Assembly (NCBI RefSeq): GCF_002885975.1
Contig: NZ_POSP01000003.1
Coordinates: 2,294,001 to 2,358,000, forward strand
From: Paucibacter aquatile
GTDB lineage: Bacteria > Pseudomonadota > Gammaproteobacteria > Burkholderiales > Burkholderiaceae_C
Reading direction: 5' to 3'
Length of the DNA: 64,000 nucleotides
Positions 24,681 through 33,377 of the stretch are shown here, piece by piece. The stretch's first letter is position 1, and every line of letters begins with the position of its first letter. The position numbers and the translations under genes were made by a program. The notes beneath the pieces were generated by a model, which saw only the letters and a list, made by a program, of their open reading frames with translations, made no database searches and was not told where the DNA came from.

Positions 24681-25846
24681 TGGCCGCCAGCCCCCTACCC
24701 ACGCGTCGCCATGCCGATGTGATCGTCATCGGCGGTGGCATCATCGGCGCCGCCTGCGCCCGCGAGTACGCACGCCAGGGCCTGAGCGTGGCCGTGGTCG
24801 AGCCGGGCCCGATCGGCGGCGGCGCCACGGCGGCATCGATGGGCCATCTGCTCACCGTCGATGCCCTGGACCCGGCCGATCAAACCGAATCGGATTTCAG
24901 CCGCCGCAGCCTGCAGCTCTGGCAAGACTGGCTGCAAGCCCAGGAGGCGCACCGCGAGCTGGCCGAGTACAGCCGCTGCGGCACGCTCTGGCTGGCCGCA
25001 GACGCCGAGGAGCTGGACCTGGCCGAGCGCAAGTGCGCCTGGTTTGGCGGCCAGGGCCTGGCGGCGGAGATGCTCAAACCTGAGGCCTTGTTCGAAGCGG
25101 AACCCCTGCTGCGCCGCGACCTCTGGGGCGCCCTGCGTGTGCCCGGCGATGGCCGCGTCTACCCACCGCGCGTGGCGGGCCGCTGGCTGCAGGAGGCACA
25201 GGCCAAGCTCTTCCGCGCCCGGGCCGTCGGTTTTGATGGCGCCTCGGTGCGCCTGGACAATGGACGCGAACTCTGGGGCGCCATGACCGTGATCTGCACC
25301 GGCCTGGCCGCGCAGCAGCATCTGCCCGCCGGCTGGCTGCTGCCCAAGAAAGGCCATCTGGCCATCACCCAGCGCCACCCCGGCCGGGTGCAACACCAGT
25401 TGGTCGAGCTAGGCTACTTGAAGCGCGCCCATCTGGTGGACCAGGACACGGTGTCCTTCAATCTGCAGCCGAGGCCGGGCGGACAGCTGCTGATCGGCTC
25501 CTCGCGCCAGATCGGCCGCGAGGATCGCGAGCTGGACCCCGCGCTGCTGAAGCAGATGCTGCGCCAGGCGCTGCACTACATGCCGGGCCTGGGCGAGCTC
25601 AGCCTGCTGCGCTGCTGGACCGGCGTGCGCCCCGCCAGCCGCGACGGCCAGCCCCTGATCGGCGCTCACCCCCTCTTACGCCGCTGCTGGCTGGCCACAG
25701 GGCACGAAGGCCTGGGCATCACCACGGCCCTGGCCACGGCCGAGCTGCTGGTGCAGCTGAGCCTGGGCCAGCCCTGTAGCCTGGACCCCAGTCCTTTCCG
25801 ACCCGAACGTTTCAGCGAAAGCCAGCATGTCGTTGTCCCAGCCTGA
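24680..25846 (+). CDS. lhpB: D-hydroxyproline dehydrogenase, FAD oxidoreductase subunit (DadA-like)
   Basis: A 388-residue FAD amine oxidase of the DAO/glycine oxidase family. The N-terminal dinucleotide-binding segment is VIVIGGGIIGAACAREYARQ, ending with a basic/acidic pattern typical of FAD binding (SVAVVEPGPIGGGATAAS). The C-terminal part has the family TGVRPASRDGQPLIGAHPLL and ATGHEGLGITTALATAELL. In the characterised Pseudomonas enzyme this subunit oxidises cis-4-hydroxy-D-proline and passes electrons to the iron-sulfur partners encoded by the next two genes. The start overlaps the epimerase stop by one base and the end overlaps lhpF by 20 bases. Confidence 0.88.
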   Translation: MAASPLPTRRHADVIVIGGGIIGAACAREYARQGLSVAVVEPGPIGGGATAASMGHLLTVDALDPADQTESDFSRRSLQLWQDWLQAQEAHRELAEYSRCGTLWLAADAEELDLAERKCAWFGGQGLAAEMLKPEALFEAEPLLRRDLWGALRVPGDGRVYPPRVAGRWLQEAQAKLFRARAVGFDGASVRLDNGRELWGAMTVICTGLAAQQHLPAGWLLPKKGHLAITQRHPGRVQHQLVELGYLKRAHLVDQDTVSFNLQPRPGGQLLIGSSRQIGREDRELDPALLKQMLRQALHYMPGLGELSLLRCWTGVRPASRDGQPLIGAHPLLRRCWLATGHEGLGITTALATAELLVQLSLGQPCSLDPSPFRPERFSESQHVVVPA

Positions 25847-26084
25847 GTTCCAGGTTTTCATCAACGGCCGGGCCCTGCAGGTGCCGGCCCATTGCAATGT
25901 GGCCGCGTCCCTGCAGCGCGCGGGCTTGAGCCACAGTCGCCGCTCCGAGACCGGGCAGCCACGTGCCGCGTTCTGCGGCATGGGCCAATGCCAGGAATGC
26001 CGGGTTCGCATCGATGGCCATGATCACCGGCTGGCCTGCATGACCTTGGTGGTCGACGGCATGCAGATCGAGACGCAGACATGA
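25827..26084 (+). CDS. lhpF: D-hydroxyproline dehydrogenase, small [2Fe-2S] subunit
   Basis: An 85-residue ferredoxin-like protein. The cysteine arrangement is Cys-x4-Cys-x2-Cys (FCGMGQCQEC) plus a fourth cysteine in RLACMTL, the plant-type [2Fe-2S] pattern found in the small subunits of HcnA/SoxD-like oxidoreductases. It sits between the two flavoprotein subunits, overlapping lhpB by 20 bases and lhpE by four, which implies tight coupling and equal stoichiometry. Most likely it relays electrons within the complex. Confidence 0.88.
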   Translation: MSLSQPEFQVFINGRALQVPAHCNVAASLQRAGLSHSRRSETGQPRAAFCGMGQCQECRVRIDGHDHRLACMTLVVDGMQIETQT

Positions 26085-27367
26085 GCAGCACATCGCAGCG
26101 TAAGGCTCAGCACTTGCAAGCCGATATCCTCATCATCGGCGCCGGGCCGGCAGGCATCGCCGCCCTGCTGCCCTTGCTGGAGGCCGGCCGGCGTGTGATC
26201 TGGGTGGAGCAATCGGCGCAGGCCGGCGGCCAGATCTGGCGAGCGGGCCTGCCTGCCCACTGGCGCGCTCAGGTCGAGGCGGCCTTGAGCCACCCTTCGC
26301 TGCAGTGCTGCTTCGGCCATGCGGTGATCGATGCGCACATTGAAGCGACCGATCAGGCCGTGAGCCTGCGGCTGTACCAGCCGGCGCACCCGAACCGAGT
26401 GCCGGTCCAGGTGCAGGCGCCCCAGTTGCTGCTGGCCACCGGAGGCCGCGAGCGTTTTCTGCCCTTTCCGGGCTGGACCTTGCCTGGCATCACCGGGGCT
26501 GGAGGGTTGCAAGCCCTGGTCAAGCAAGGCTGGCCCATCGAAGGCCAGCGTGTGGTGCTGGCCGGAAGCGGCCCCCTGCTGCTGGCCGCGGCAGACACGG
26601 TGCGACAGGCCGGCGGGCAGATCCTGCTGATTGCAGAGCAAGCCTCGCGCGCCAGCCTGCTTCGCTTTGCGGCTGGCTTGCCCGCGACCAAAGCGGCGCA
26701 GGCGGCCGGCTTGGCATGGCGGCTGCGCGGCATCCCCTATCGCAGCGGCACCTGGGTGCAAAGCGCGAGCGGCGATGGCCGGCTGCAAAGCATACAGCTG
26801 AGCACGGGGCGAGCGACTTGGGCCCTGGACTGCGATGCGCTGGGCCTGGGCTTCGGGCTCTTGCCCAACACCGAACTGGCCCAAATGCTGGGCTGCCAGC
26901 TCACGGATGACGGCGCAATTGCCGTCGACGCCGGCATGGCCACCAACCTGCCCGGCGTCTTTGCCGCCGGGGAATGCACAGGCATTGGCGGCGTGGACAA
27001 GTCAGTGGTGGAAGGCTCGCTGGCCGCCCAGTCCATGCTCGGACGCGCCGGTGCCAGCCGTTCAAGACGGGGCGCTCTGAAGTTCGCCGACCTTTTGCAG
27101 CGCCGCTTCTCCTCGCGCCCAGAAGTGCTGAAGCTGGCCGACATCAGCACCACCATCTGCCGCTGCGAGGACGTCAGCCTGGGACAACTCAAGGCTCACA
27201 GCGACTGGCGCGAAGCCAAACTGCAGACACGCTGCGGCATGGGCGCATGCCAGGGCCGCATCTGCGGGCCGATTTGCGAAAGCCTGTTGGGCTGGCCAGC
27301 ACAACAGAACCGCGGCCTGCGCACGCCGCTGCAAGCTGCACCCTTGCATCTGCTCGCTGAGGACTGA
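26081..27367 (+). CDS. lhpE: D-hydroxyproline dehydrogenase, NAD/FAD-binding subunit with BFD-like [2Fe-2S] domain
   Basis: A 428-residue flavoprotein of the HcnB/SoxA-like type. A first Rossmann motif (ADILIIGAGPAGIAALLPLL) and a second internal one (RVVLAGSGPLLLAAADTV) mark the two-dinucleotide-binding fold; GVFAAGECTGIGGVDKSVVEG is the FAD-contact segment. The C-terminal 70 residues form a BFD-like iron-sulfur domain with CRCEDVSLGQL and TRCGMGACQGRICGP, giving four to five cysteines. Last gene of the operon; a strong bidirectional terminator follows at 27425. It probably completes the heteromeric D-hydroxyproline dehydrogenase with lhpB and lhpF. Confidence 0.88.
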   Translation: MSSTSQRKAQHLQADILIIGAGPAGIAALLPLLEAGRRVIWVEQSAQAGGQIWRAGLPAHWRAQVEAALSHPSLQCCFGHAVIDAHIEATDQAVSLRLYQPAHPNRVPVQVQAPQLLLATGGRERFLPFPGWTLPGITGAGGLQALVKQGWPIEGQRVVLAGSGPLLLAAADTVRQAGGQILLIAEQASRASLLRFAAGLPATKAAQAAGLAWRLRGIPYRSGTWVQSASGDGRLQSIQLSTGRATWALDCDALGLGFGLLPNTELAQMLGCQLTDDGAIAVDAGMATNLPGVFAAGECTGIGGVDKSVVEGSLAAQSMLGRAGASRSRRGALKFADLLQRRFSSRPEVLKLADISTTICRCEDVSLGQLKAHSDWREAKLQTRCGMGACQGRICGPICESLLGWPAQQNRGLRTPLQAAPLHLLAED

Positions 27368-27424
27368 CTCTTGTTGCGCTCGCTCAAGGTGCAAGCACAC
27401 AGTCGCCGCAGACGAAAAGCCCAT

Positions 27425-27453
27425 AAAAAAAGCGACCCGAGGGTCGCTTTTTT
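27425..27453. terminator. Bidirectional terminator between the hydroxyproline operon and the porin
   Basis: Perfect stem AGCGACCC/GGGTCGCT with a GA loop, flanked by seven A on the left and six T on the right, so it works for both the plus-strand operon and the minus-strand porin gene. Confidence 0.92.
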
Positions 27454-27471
27454 GACATCGATCGAGAACGA

Positions 27472-28404
27472 TCAGAAGTTGTGACGGATACCAGCAGCCA
27501 GCGAGCTGAAGTCACCAGCGCTCTTGGCGGCGGTGGAGTCGATAGCAGTGTAGAAACCGTACACCTTGGTACGCTTGCTCAGGTTGTAGTTGTAGCCCAG
27601 GGTGTACTGCTTGGCACCATTGGAACCAATCGAACCACCTGCCTTGGAGCCACCAACATTCAGATGGAACTCCGAAGCGCCCATCACGTACATCGCCGAC
27701 ACGCGAGCGATGGTGCGGGAATCGTTGGCTCCAGTGCCCATATCTTCACGTTGAACATAGGCGCCCAGAACGATGGAGCCCAATTCATACAGACCGCGCA
27801 CGGCGAACTGCTTGGCGCTACCAACCTTGCTGAAGCCAGCGCCCAGGTGCAAAGGGCCTTGATCGTAGTTACCGGAGATATCCAGGCTGCGAGGCTCAGC
27901 ACCCTCGCCCGCGCCCACGGCAAACTCACCCGAGAAACCACCGACGGTGGGGGTGAAATAGCCAACCTTGTTCTTTTGCTTGAAGGTTGCGAACGAATAC
28001 AGTTCATCCGAAGAAGAACCGGTGTCATGGTTGTGGTTGCTGATGTAGTCAGCGGTGGCGAAGTAGGAGCCCGGGGTCCAACGACCCAGACGCACAGCAC
28101 CGAAAGCGCCGCTCAGTTGCACGGAAGCTTCACGGTTCCAGAAGTCACCGGTGGCTGCACCGTTGTCCGAATTCAGGCCGTGTTCCAGGGCGAAGCTGGC
28201 CTTCAGACCGCCGCCCAGGTCTTCTTGACCCTTGAAGCCCAGACGCGAAGCGTTGTTGGCCACGACGACCTTGCGATCACCGGCGCCAACCTTCTGGCTT
28301 TCGACGGTGGTGTTGATACGGCCCCACAGGGTGACCGAGCTTTGAGCGAAAGCGGCGGGAGCGGCCAGAGCTGCGATAGCAGCCACGAGAGCGATCTTTT
28401 TCAT
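27472..28404 (-). CDS. Gram-negative porin (Burkholderiales type)
   Basis: An outer-membrane beta-barrel pore of 310 residues. The signal peptide (MKKIALVAAIAALAAPAAFA) is followed by QSSVTLWGRINTTVE, the standard start of the first strand in this family. The second landmark is SRLGFKGQEDLGGGLKASF, and the chain ends in Phe (LAAGIRHNF), the signal for outer-membrane assembly. The start at 28404 (AAAAGG upstream) is preferred to the longer frame at 28542. It is convergent with the hydroxyproline operon; a role in uptake of that substrate is possible but only a guess from adjacency. Confidence 0.95.
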   Translation of the reverse strand: MKKIALVAAIAALAAPAAFAQSSVTLWGRINTTVESQKVGAGDRKVVVANNASRLGFKGQEDLGGGLKASFALEHGLNSDNGAATGDFWNREASVQLSGAFGAVRLGRWTPGSYFATADYISNHNHDTGSSSDELYSFATFKQKNKVGYFTPTVGGFSGEFAVGAGEGAEPRSLDISGNYDQGPLHLGAGFSKVGSAKQFAVRGLYELGSIVLGAYVQREDMGTGANDSRTIARVSAMYVMGASEFHLNVGGSKAGGSIGSNGAKQYTLGYNYNLSKRTKVYGFYTAIDSTAAKSAGDFSSLAAGIRHNF

Positions 28405-28471
28405 CGTATGCCTTTTGTGAGTTGAGTGTGTGCTGGGCTTAGCCGCCCGGTCTTCTGCGCAATGTGAGGGA

Positions 28472-28477
28472 AGTATA
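28472..28477 (-). promoter_or_regulatory. Candidate -10 element of the porin promoter
   Basis: TATACT on the minus strand, 68 bases upstream of the porin start, in an otherwise GC-rich gap. No good -35 hexamer is seen 16-18 bases upstream, so this is tentative. Confidence 0.35.
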
Positions 28478-28584
28478 GAAGTGGCTCGGAGCGCTGAAAC
28501 AGCACCGACGCGAATTTGCAACACTTCTCTGGTACACCTCATTTCGTGCGGATCGGCACTTGCCAGAACGGTCGATTGGCTCGC

Positions 28585-29229
28585 TCACGCCAGCTCGTCG
28601 AGGCCCAGGCCACCCAGATGTGCGTCATCGTTCCAGCCCACGAGCGTGAAACCGGCGTCGGAAAAAAGCAGGCGGTTGATCGCCGCATTGCCCAGCGTCC
28701 AGGTGCGCGGCGCTTGAAGGGGCAAGCGCGTGGCCGCGCGGTACAGGCAGTCGAGCACGCCGCCATGGGTCATGATCAACACGGTCTGCCCGGCGTGTTG
28801 CTGCAGCACACGCTCCACAGCAGACACGCTGCGTGCATAAAACTCTTGCAAGGTTTCACCGCCCTCGGCACCGAAATCCGGATCGCGGCGCCGCCAGCGC
28901 TCGCTGTGATCGGGCCAGCGCTCGGCAATCTCCTGCCAGGTCTGGCCCTGAAACACGCCGAAGCTGCGCTCCCGCAGGCCTGGATCCAAGTGCACGGGAT
29001 GCCCGAGCGCCGCGGCTGCAGCGGCAGCGGTCTCGCGCGCCCGACCCAGATCACTGCTATAGACCACGTCCACGGATTCCCCGGCCAAGACCTCGCCCAG
29101 ACGCTGGGCCTGAGCACGCCCGGTGTCGTTCAGGGGCACATCGAGCTGGCCTTGGATGCGCTTGTCTCGGTTCCAGGCCGTTTCGCCATGGCGAATGGCG
29201 AGCACGCGTGTGCTGCTGTCCAGCGGCAT
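28585..29229 (-). CDS. Histidine phosphatase (phosphoglycerate mutase-like) family protein
   Basis: A 214-residue cytoplasmic phosphatase. The catalytic motif LAIRHGETAWNRDKRIQGQL holds the phospho-accepting His and Arg; the second half has RERSFGVFQG and the distal MTHGGVLD. This pattern suits GpmB/CobC-like broad phosphatases rather than glycolytic mutase. Start at 29229 (MPLDSS, GAGG upstream) is preferred to 29274, which would overlap the preceding DUF1840 gene. Only four bases separate it from that gene, so the two form an operon. Substrate unknown. Confidence 0.88.
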   Translation of the reverse strand: MPLDSSTRVLAIRHGETAWNRDKRIQGQLDVPLNDTGRAQAQRLGEVLAGESVDVVYSSDLGRARETAAAAAAALGHPVHLDPGLRERSFGVFQGQTWQEIAERWPDHSERWRRRDPDFGAEGGETLQEFYARSVSAVERVLQQHAGQTVLIMTHGGVLDCLYRAATRLPLQAPRTWTLGNAAINRLLFSDAGFTLVGWNDDAHLGGLGLDELA

Positions 29230-29233
29230 GGCC

Positions 29234-29557
29234 TCAAACACCCCAGACCAGGTCGTTGTCGGCGCGCTGGGCATGGCGGATCAACTCGATCAGCGGCCAG
29301 GCGCGCTGACGCAGGCTGATGCCCTCGCGTCGCGGCAGCGGCTCACCGGCGGCCTCGGCTTCGGCTTGCAGCTGAGCAAACGCTGCCTCGTCCTCGGCCA
29401 CCGCCTGCTCCAGGCTCGAAATTGCGGCCGGCAGCTCGGCGCCGCGCAAAATGCCCTGCGGGGAAGGCTCGCGCCCCAGCAGGCGCAGGATCTGCTCGCC
29501 CTGCGGCTGCAACATGATCACGTCGGCGCCGGCCTTGGATTTGAAGCGGTAGATCAT
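29234..29557 (-). CDS. DUF1840 domain protein
   Basis: A 107-residue cytoplasmic protein of unknown function. The N-terminus MIYRFKSKAGADVIMLQPQG and the segment ILRLLGREPSPQGIL are the DUF1840 signature as I know it from Burkholderiales. The rest is acidic and helical (SLEQAVAEDEAAFAQLQAEA) and ends LIELIRHAQRADNDLVWGV. It directly precedes the histidine phosphatase gene by four bases. No catalytic residues are recognisable. Confidence 0.85.
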   Translation of the reverse strand: MIYRFKSKAGADVIMLQPQGEQILRLLGREPSPQGILRGAELPAAISSLEQAVAEDEAAFAQLQAEAEAAGEPLPRREGISLRQRAWPLIELIRHAQRADNDLVWGV

Positions 29558-29634
29558 GGTGAAGGTCCTCCCCGAAATGGCTGTTCAGATGAATGCCAGC
29601 CATTGTCGGCGCAGTCATGGCTGCGCGGGCGGCT

Positions 29635-31764
29635 TCAGATCAACAAGCCGCCCATCAGCCGCATGCCGCCACCCGGGCTGCTGGGGTTGCCGCGGCGCCA
29701 GACCCGCTCCTCGAATTCCTGCGGCCCCAAGGCCGGGGCGTAGAGGTAGCCTTGGAACTCGTCACAGCCGGCGCGCAGCAGGAAGTCGCGCTGGGCTTCG
29801 GTCTCCACGCCTTCGGCAATCACATGCAGGCGCAGCGCCTGCCCCATCTGGATGATGGCATTGACGATGCCGGCATCGCTGGCGTCTGAAGGCAAGGCCT
29901 TCACGAAGCTGCGATCGATCTTGAGGCGCTGAATGGGGAAGCGCTTCAGGTAGCCGAGGCTGGAGTAACCGGTGCCGAAGTCGTCGATGGACATGCACAC
30001 GCCCAGCGCCGCCAGGCTTTGCAGCCGGCGCAAGGCTTCTTCGGCATCGCGCAGCAGGATGGATTCGGTCAGTTCCAGCTCCAACAAGCCCGGCGGCAGG
30101 CCCGAGGCCCGCAAAGCATGGGCCACCGTGTCGGCAAACTGGCTTTGCTGAAACTGCAGCGCCGAGACATTCACAGCGACCGGCATGCGCCAGCCCTGGC
30201 GCAGCCATCGCGCCGCCTGCTCGACGGCCTGATGCAAGACCCACTCGCCGATGGCGACGATGAAGCCGCTCTCTTCCGCAACCGGAATGAACTCGGCCGG
30301 CGAGATCTCGCCACGCAGCGGGTCGCGCCAGCGAATCAGCGCCTCAGCGCCGATCACCTGTCCGCTGGCCAGATTGATCTGTGGCTGGTAGTGCAGGCGG
30401 AACTGCCCCTCCTGCAGCGCCTGGCGCATGGCGTGGTCCAGGCGCATGCGCGAGAGCAGGTCCACATCCTTGCGCGGCTGGTGGAAGTGAAAGGCCGAAC
30501 GGCCGCTTTCCTTGACCCAGTGCATGGCCTGTTCGGCGCTGCTCATCAGCTCATCGGCCGTGGCGCCATCGCCCGGGAACAAGGCGATGCCGGTGCTGCA
30601 GGTGACCGTGAAACTCAGGGTGTCGAAGCAGAACGGCCGCGCCATCGCCTCCTGGACCCGGCGCGCGGCGTTTTCGGCGCCGCGTGCGTCGGCCTGGTGG
30701 ATCAGCAGGGCGAACTCATCCGCGCCCAGTCGGGCCACCATGTCCACTTCGCGCAGACAGGCCTTCAGACGCTCGGCCACTTCGCGCAGCACGCGATCGC
30801 CATAGGAATGGCCCAAGGTGTCGTTGATTTGCTTGAAGCGATCCAAATCGACATTGAGCAAGGCAAAGGGTGCGCTTTCGCGCTTGGCCATGGCCTGGGC
30901 ATAGTCGATGCGCTCGGCCAGAGCCCGGCGGTTGGGCAGGCCGGTCAACATGTCGGAATGGGCCAGCTCCTCGATGCGTTGGCTGGCCGCCAGTTTTTCA
31001 CTCAGATCGCGGAACGAGTAGACCCGGCCAATCGGCCGACCGCGGCTGAACTGCGGCAGGGATACCCGCTCCAGCACCCGGCCGTCCAACAAGCTGATCA
31101 CATCGCTGCTCTGCAGCAAGGCGGCGTCCTGGATGGCCGAGAGCCGCGCCACATAGGCCGCACCGTCCACGACGCTGCGGCGCATCCAGGTCTGCACCGC
31201 CTCGTCATTGCGCTCTCGCAGCAGGTCTTGCGGAATGCCCCAGAGCGAGGCAAAACGGCGGTTGAAGGAGCGCATGCGCCCGGCCAGATCGACCACCAGA
31301 ATGCCGTCGGCCGTGGATTCCAGCGTGGCCTGAAGCTCGGCCACCAAGGCCTCGCGTTCCTCCTCTGCCTGGCGCTGCAGGGTTTGGTCGCGCACACTGA
31401 CCAGCCAGCAGCCGTTACCCGGCATGGCCGCATCGGCGACAAAGCTGATACGCCGCGTCACCCACAACATGCGGCCATCGGCGTGGCGCATCACGGTGTC
31501 GGACAGCAGATGGGCCTGACGATCCTGCGCGGCCTCCATCCAGAACATGACGTCCTCGGGCGAGCTGGCCAGTGCCTCCACCCCTTGACCTTGCCATTGC
31601 TCGGCGCTCAGGCCCAGCAAGGCGGCCGCACCTGCATTCACCGCAAGAATGCGGCGGCTGCTCCCATCGACCAGCCACGCGGCCTCCAGCATGCCCTCAA
31701 GCAGGGCGATCTGGGCGGGCGTGGCAGTCGTTGGTGAGGGCAGCGGCAGGCTGACCAGGGTCAC
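29635..31764 (-). CDS. PAS-PAS-GGDEF-EAL protein, probable c-di-GMP phosphodiesterase
   Basis: A 709-residue cytoplasmic signalling protein. Two PAS domains (about 20-135 and 145-265; LESTADGILVVDLAGRMRSF) precede a GGDEF domain and an EAL domain. The diguanylate cyclase signature is altered to GADEF (ARLGADEFALL), so synthesis may be weak or lost. The EAL domain looks complete: EALIRW, NVSALQ, ELTES, DDFGTGYSSL, LKIDRSFVK and EGVETEAQ, so it should hydrolyse c-di-GMP. Its start overlaps the stop of the upstream HD-GYP gene by four bases, so two unrelated c-di-GMP hydrolases are made from one transcript. Confidence 0.9.
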   Translation of the reverse strand: MTLVSLPLPSPTTATPAQIALLEGMLEAAWLVDGSSRRILAVNAGAAALLGLSAEQWQGQGVEALASSPEDVMFWMEAAQDRQAHLLSDTVMRHADGRMLWVTRRISFVADAAMPGNGCWLVSVRDQTLQRQAEEEREALVAELQATLESTADGILVVDLAGRMRSFNRRFASLWGIPQDLLRERNDEAVQTWMRRSVVDGAAYVARLSAIQDAALLQSSDVISLLDGRVLERVSLPQFSRGRPIGRVYSFRDLSEKLAASQRIEELAHSDMLTGLPNRRALAERIDYAQAMAKRESAPFALLNVDLDRFKQINDTLGHSYGDRVLREVAERLKACLREVDMVARLGADEFALLIHQADARGAENAARRVQEAMARPFCFDTLSFTVTCSTGIALFPGDGATADELMSSAEQAMHWVKESGRSAFHFHQPRKDVDLLSRMRLDHAMRQALQEGQFRLHYQPQINLASGQVIGAEALIRWRDPLRGEISPAEFIPVAEESGFIVAIGEWVLHQAVEQAARWLRQGWRMPVAVNVSALQFQQSQFADTVAHALRASGLPPGLLELELTESILLRDAEEALRRLQSLAALGVCMSIDDFGTGYSSLGYLKRFPIQRLKIDRSFVKALPSDASDAGIVNAIIQMGQALRLHVIAEGVETEAQRDFLLRAGCDEFQGYLYAPALGPQEFEERVWRRGNPSSPGGGMRLMGGLLI

Positions 31765-33038
31765 GCCGCCAACTCCGCGGCACCCGGACCCAGCGTCGGC
31801 TCGAAAAAGTAAGCCAGACGGGTGCGAGGGCTGAGGTAATCCAGCGAAGCGCGTGGCAAGTGCTGCGGCTTCAGGCTGCGGCGGATGCCCAGGTCGGCAT
31901 GCTGCTCCAGGTTCAGGATCAGCGCCTCTTCGCGCGGCACCTTGGGGTCGTGAACCATGACCTTGGGCTTGAGCGGCCGCGAGGAATTGACCGCCACCAC
32001 CAGGGCGAAGCGGTCGTCGGTCAGCTGCACCGTCGAACCCGGCGGGTAAACGCCCATCATGCGGATGAAGGCGTTGAGCATGGTCGCGTCAAAACGATTG
32101 CGCCCCTGCGCGAACATCAGGGACAGGCCCTCGTGCGGCGTCATGGCCTTGGAGGCCAGCAGGGGATTGCACAAGCCATCGAAACGATTGACCAGGGACA
32201 CGATGCGCGAGCCGGCGCTCATGCGATCGACATTGATGCGCTGCGGGAAACCGCTGCCATCGGCGTTCTCATGATGCTGCGCAATGATGAGCAAGGGCCC
32301 GGCGGCCAGACCCATGCCCTGGGCCAGGGCCACGCCCTTGGCCACATGGGACTGGTAGCCGTTCAGTTCGGCCGCCGTGAAGCTGTCGTCGCGGTGGCGC
32401 AGGCGGGCCAGCACCTCGGTCTTGCCGATGTCATGCAGCAGGGCGCCGACGCCCAGGTCCATCATTTCCTCGCGGCCGAGGCCGAAAGCTCGGCCCAGCA
32501 GCAAGGAGATGATGGAGACATTCAGGGCATGGGCCGTGCCGCGGTCACCGGCACCTTCGTTGAGCAGGCGGATGTTGAGATCACCCTCGACCAACATCTT
32601 GTCGAGCAAGGCGGCGGTCAAAGCCGTGGCTTGATCACGCGCATGACGTGGATCGGTGGGCACCAGATCCATCACGCCACGAAAGGCACCAGCGGCCTCC
32701 GCGTACTGGCGCTCACAGAGATTGAGTGCCGCGCGCTGGGCCTCCAAGGCCTTGCGATGCGCTTCGCGCGCCAGCTCTTCAGCCGACAACGCATTGGACA
32801 CTTCAGGCGCAGGCTCGGGAGGAAGGGGCGAGGCTTCAGTCTGCAGATCGCTCTTGCCCGGACTCCAACGCACCTGCTGCAGCCCGAGGCGACGCAGGAT
32901 CAGCAACTGGTCTTCGGAACTCAGCTTGAAGCTGCTGAGAGGAAAGGGATGCGACATCCAGCCCAAATCCAGATGGATGAACATCCCCACCTTCAACTGG
33001 CCGACATCGATCAAAGGATCTGCAGTGGTGTCCTTCAT
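31761..33038 (-). CDS. HD-GYP domain c-di-GMP phosphodiesterase
   Basis: A 425-residue protein. The first 130 residues match the DUF3391 domain often found before HD-GYP (IDVGQLKVGMFIHLDLGWMS). The HD-GYP domain (about 150-370) shows LLHDIGKTEVLARL, the metal-binding HD, and the extended QHHENADGSGFPQRI motif with Gly-Phe-Pro in place of Gly-Tyr-Pro, a common variant. It should cleave c-di-GMP to GMP. Start at 33038 (MKDTTAD) is chosen because the upstream frame lacks family similarity; the ribosome binding site (AGAAAG) is weak. Coupled to the downstream GGDEF-EAL gene. Confidence 0.88.
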   Translation of the reverse strand: MKDTTADPLIDVGQLKVGMFIHLDLGWMSHPFPLSSFKLSSEDQLLILRRLGLQQVRWSPGKSDLQTEASPLPPEPAPEVSNALSAEELAREAHRKALEAQRAALNLCERQYAEAAGAFRGVMDLVPTDPRHARDQATALTAALLDKMLVEGDLNIRLLNEGAGDRGTAHALNVSIISLLLGRAFGLGREEMMDLGVGALLHDIGKTEVLARLRHRDDSFTAAELNGYQSHVAKGVALAQGMGLAAGPLLIIAQHHENADGSGFPQRINVDRMSAGSRIVSLVNRFDGLCNPLLASKAMTPHEGLSLMFAQGRNRFDATMLNAFIRMMGVYPPGSTVQLTDDRFALVVAVNSSRPLKPKVMVHDPKVPREEALILNLEQHADLGIRRSLKPQHLPRASLDYLSPRTRLAYFFEPTLGPGAAELAA

Positions 33039-33377
33039 TTTCTTTCTACGCCATTTTGACGGCGCCCTCTGGCTCAGCTTCGGCCGCGGCGCCACCAAAC
33101 TTGAGCCCTGTCGCCAGTATTGCCCATCACTGACGCACGCCCATGAAACGGCGTGCAAATTGTCACGCCTGCGAACAAGAAAGCTGGACCTGACCCCTTC
33201 GAAATGTTCACTTGAAGAACCAATGTTCTAATTAAGAACCAAACAACGTCTGGGCCGAATGCGCGCCCGTTCACACCCTGCCCTTGGCATATCGGCCAGC
33301 TGAGCAGAAATGCACAGCTCGAACGAGACCCTTGGGTAGTTTTCACCGCCTCTCAATGCTGCTGGAGACCCAAGGCC
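33039..33377. other. Intergenic region between HD-GYP gene and thiolase gene
   Basis: 339 bases between divergent starts, with no convincing coding frame. It should hold both promoters. The only clear structure is the exact tandem of 19-base operator-like repeats at 33204-33241, described separately. The stretch around 33160-33245 is AT-richer than its surroundings. Confidence 0.7.
33204..33241. promoter_or_regulatory. Tandem 19-bp operator-like repeats upstream of the thiolase
   Basis: Two directly abutting 19-base units, ATGTTCACTTGAAGAACCA and ATGTTCTAATTAAGAACCA, agree at 15 of 19 positions. Each unit is itself an inverted repeat GTTC-N7-GAAC, and the 19-base period is close to two helical turns, so two dimers would bind on one face. 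They end 136 bases before the thiolase start. The nearest regulator gene is the IclR gene downstream, making it the prime candidate (inference). Confidence 0.6.
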
